From Bacteroidota bacterium (GTDB lineage: Bacteria > Bacteroidota > Bacteroidia > Bacteroidales > JAAUTT01): a DNA stretch of 64,000 nucleotides. The stretch's first letter is position 1. Each line of letters starts with the position of its first letter. Position numbers and translations under genes: made by a program. The stretch covers positions 57,682 to 121,681 of the forward strand of contig JAUZOO010000013.1 in NCBI GenBank assembly GCA_030706405.1. The letters run 5' to 3'. Under the pieces are notes generated by a model. The model saw only the letters and a list, made by a program, of their open reading frames with translations, searched no databases and was not told where the DNA came from. Positions 62,584 through 64,000 of the stretch are shown here, in pieces.

Positions 62584-63807
62584 TTATTTGATTTTTACAA
62601 CCCTGATGTTATCAATAGCCATATTGTAACTTGCCACAGGGGTTTTACCATCATTGATAAACCAGATATTCATTCCGGTATTGCCGCTGCTACCCAACAG
62701 ATCCGAGAATTTTGTTAAGGGTGTACCTTGTCCATTAACCCCTGCATCGGACTTTGTTTTAAACACAGAGAACGGTATCGTTACAGTACGCCAGCTGCTA
62801 CCTGTTGAAAAAGCAGATGTTGATCCATCAGCGTTCAGCCATGGGGCACAACGCGCTATATAGGTCCAGCTATAGTTTGCGGCAACAAATAATGTACCGG
62901 CACTCCAAGGAACCGGCACACTGATTTCGAATTTCAATGCATAGTTCGCAACAGTATCATTCATTGCTGTTGTGGGTACCCACTGCACAGCATTGGTATT
63001 AATACCGCGCCCGCCATTCCACCAACTAAAGTCCCCGGCTCCAATACCTGTTGCGTTCAACTGTGCATAATATCCTCTCCCGCCAGGGAAAAGGGTCGCA
63101 CTGTTAATTACTGCACTGGGTCCCCAAGAAAGTGTACTAATGTCGTCGAAATTGCAAATCCCACCGCTTTTCACATCGTTCACGTTGTAAGGAGTGGTTC
63201 GCGATCCCGATGCGGTAACAATTTGCAAAGGTCCGCTTTGGGTAAGCTCTGGTAAAACAAAGCTCAACATAAGGCCGTCATTAGATGATGTATAATTGGT
63301 AATCGGCGTACCGGCCCAAGTTATTGTTTTAATAAGAAATAGATTTGTCCCATGAACAATAACAGGATCGCCCACCTTGGCATTTTCATTAGAAATGCTT
63401 GTGATGGTTGGCGGTGGTGCAACTACATTAAAAGTAAAAGTTGTTGACCCTTCTGTTGTTGAATATTGGATTGTGTTGAGCAATTCTGCAGGTACCGATG
63501 GGAATGGTATTACTGAAGGCACCTGTACAACAGCATAGGAATCCGTATACATGGCGCTATTGATAGTAGCCGGTATACCATCGAAAAGTATCAGTATGGC
63601 GTCTTTTAAATTTTGTCCCTCGATTACTACCCACTGGCCTGGTATAATGCTTTGGACAATAGAATCACCGGGAGTAGCCACATAATTCCTCACACTAGTA
63701 ATGATTGGTGCACCTGCTTTTTCTTTTTTACAGGATTGCAGTATCATGATACCTGCTACTGAGCATAATAGCAGCAAATGGATATAATATTTTAAAATCT
63801 TCTTCAT
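62584..63807 (-). CDS. Surface glycan-binding lipoprotein with IPT/TIG domains (SGBP-B-like)
   Basis: 407 residues; lipoprotein signal ending L-Q-S-C (Cys26) followed by K-K-E-K, a surface-export-like start. Two Ig-like IPT/TIG domains are visible (about 35-125 with G-Q-W-V-V-I-E-G-Q-N-L-K-D; about 130-215 with P-T-I-T-S-I-S-N ... G-D-P-V-I-V-H-G-T-N-L). The C-terminal half (about 220-407) is a beta-sandwich rich in Trp/Tyr (F-S-W-W-N-G-G-R-G; N-Y-S-W-T-Y) that should bind glycan. Position directly after SusD matches SGBP-B proteins, which capture polysaccharide for the SusCD pair. No catalytic motif is present. Confidence 0.85.
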   Translation of the reverse strand: MKKILKYYIHLLLLCSVAGIMILQSCKKEKAGAPIITSVRNYVATPGDSIVQSIIPGQWVVIEGQNLKDAILILFDGIPATINSAMYTDSYAVVQVPSVIPFPSVPAELLNTIQYSTTEGSTTFTFNVVAPPPTITSISNENAKVGDPVIVHGTNLFLIKTITWAGTPITNYTSSNDGLMLSFVLPELTQSGPLQIVTASGSRTTPYNVNDVKSGGICNFDDISTLSWGPSAVINSATLFPGGRGYYAQLNATGIGAGDFSWWNGGRGINTNAVQWVPTTAMNDTVANYALKFEISVPVPWSAGTLFVAANYSWTYIARCAPWLNADGSTSAFSTGSSWRTVTIPFSVFKTKSDAGVNGQGTPLTKFSDLLGSSGNTGMNIWFINDGKTPVASYNMAIDNIRVVKIK

Positions 63808-63826
63808 GATTAATATTTTTTAAAAT

Positions 63827-64000
63827 TTAGAAAGAATATGGCACCGGAGGTTCCGCCAGATTTGGATCGGCTGTTACTTCCGACAATGGCAACGGAAATT
63901 TAAAAGTAGTAATGGTAGCAGGTGTTGGCGTAACGAAAGTGCTACTTGGAGTTGCAACACCATTACTGTAAGAGAACGAAACCCGCTGCTGATTATTAAG
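63827..64000 (-). CDS. SusD/RagB-family outer-membrane lipoprotein, C-terminal end
   Basis: The last 57 codons of a minus-strand gene run from the right edge to TAA at 63829-63827. They end T-F-K-F-P-L-P-L-S-E-V-T-A-D-P-N-L-A-E-P-P, the conserved SusD C-terminus (P-L-P-x-x-E-x-x-x-N-P-N-L). SusD caps the SusC TonB-dependent transporter and binds oligosaccharide. Only 19 bp separate it from the glycan-binding gene, so they share a transcript, with susC expected further right. Confidence 0.8.
   Translation of the reverse strand, partial: LNNQQRVSFSYSNGVATPSSTFVTPTPATITTFKFPLPLSEVTADPNLAEPPVPYSF

Overview
The window comes from a member of the Bacteroidota, probably an anaerobic or facultative plant-polysaccharide degrader. 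The evidence is a SusD-like protein with a surface glycan-binding lipoprotein, a hybrid two-component regulator, type IX secretion (T9SS) C-terminal sorting domains, Bacteroidota-type promoter boxes (TAnnTTTG) and a moderately AT-rich genome. I cannot place it below phylum/class from sequence reading alone.

Region 1 (1-5.4 kb, mostly minus strand) is a sulfur-metabolism block. It holds a JAMM metalloprotease (cut by the left edge), an E1-like HesA/MoeB/ThiF adenylyltransferase and a MetY-type PLP enzyme. This gene set matches the protein-thiocarboxylate route to homocysteine/methionine. metY has a long structured leader and strong palindromes, and an Rrf2 regulator with a four-Cys cluster lies about 1.1 kb beyond them. 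The gap holds wreckage: a 20-codon signal-peptide stub, a truncated and frameshifted IS1595-type transposase and a bidirectional terminator.

Region 2 (4.5-7.6 kb) has an AraC regulator divergent from an orphan methanol:corrinoid methyltransferase (mtaB-like). It is followed by a terminator hairpin, a 6 x 42-bp tandem repeat, a second hairpin and a 36-bp repeat shared with the IS remnant.

Region 3 (7.66-55.6 kb) is 25 consecutive minus-strand genes, almost all exported carbohydrate-active enzymes: 20 glycoside hydrolases, four esterases and one sugar mutarotase. Region 4 (56.2-64 kb) contains the hybrid two-component sensor/regulator on the plus strand, then a BACON-GH5 lipoprotein, a TIG-domain glycan-binding lipoprotein and the end of a SusD gene, all minus strand. 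SusC should lie just beyond the right edge.

Together regions 3 and 4 read as one very large polysaccharide utilization locus, best explained by fucosylated, galactosylated, acetylated xyloglucan and attached hemicelluloses. GH5 and GH44 enzymes would cut the backbone; GH29 would remove fucose; GH2 and GH42 galactose; GH43 and GH39 arabinose or xylose; the esterases acetate; GH31 (alpha-xylosidase with PA14 insert) the xylose side chains; GH3 the remaining glucose or xylose units. Two GH97 enzymes, a GH141-like beta-helix protein fused to a PDZ domain, and a rhamnose-type mutarotase among fucosidases are less standard parts. No tRNA, rRNA, CRISPR array or intact mobile element was seen.
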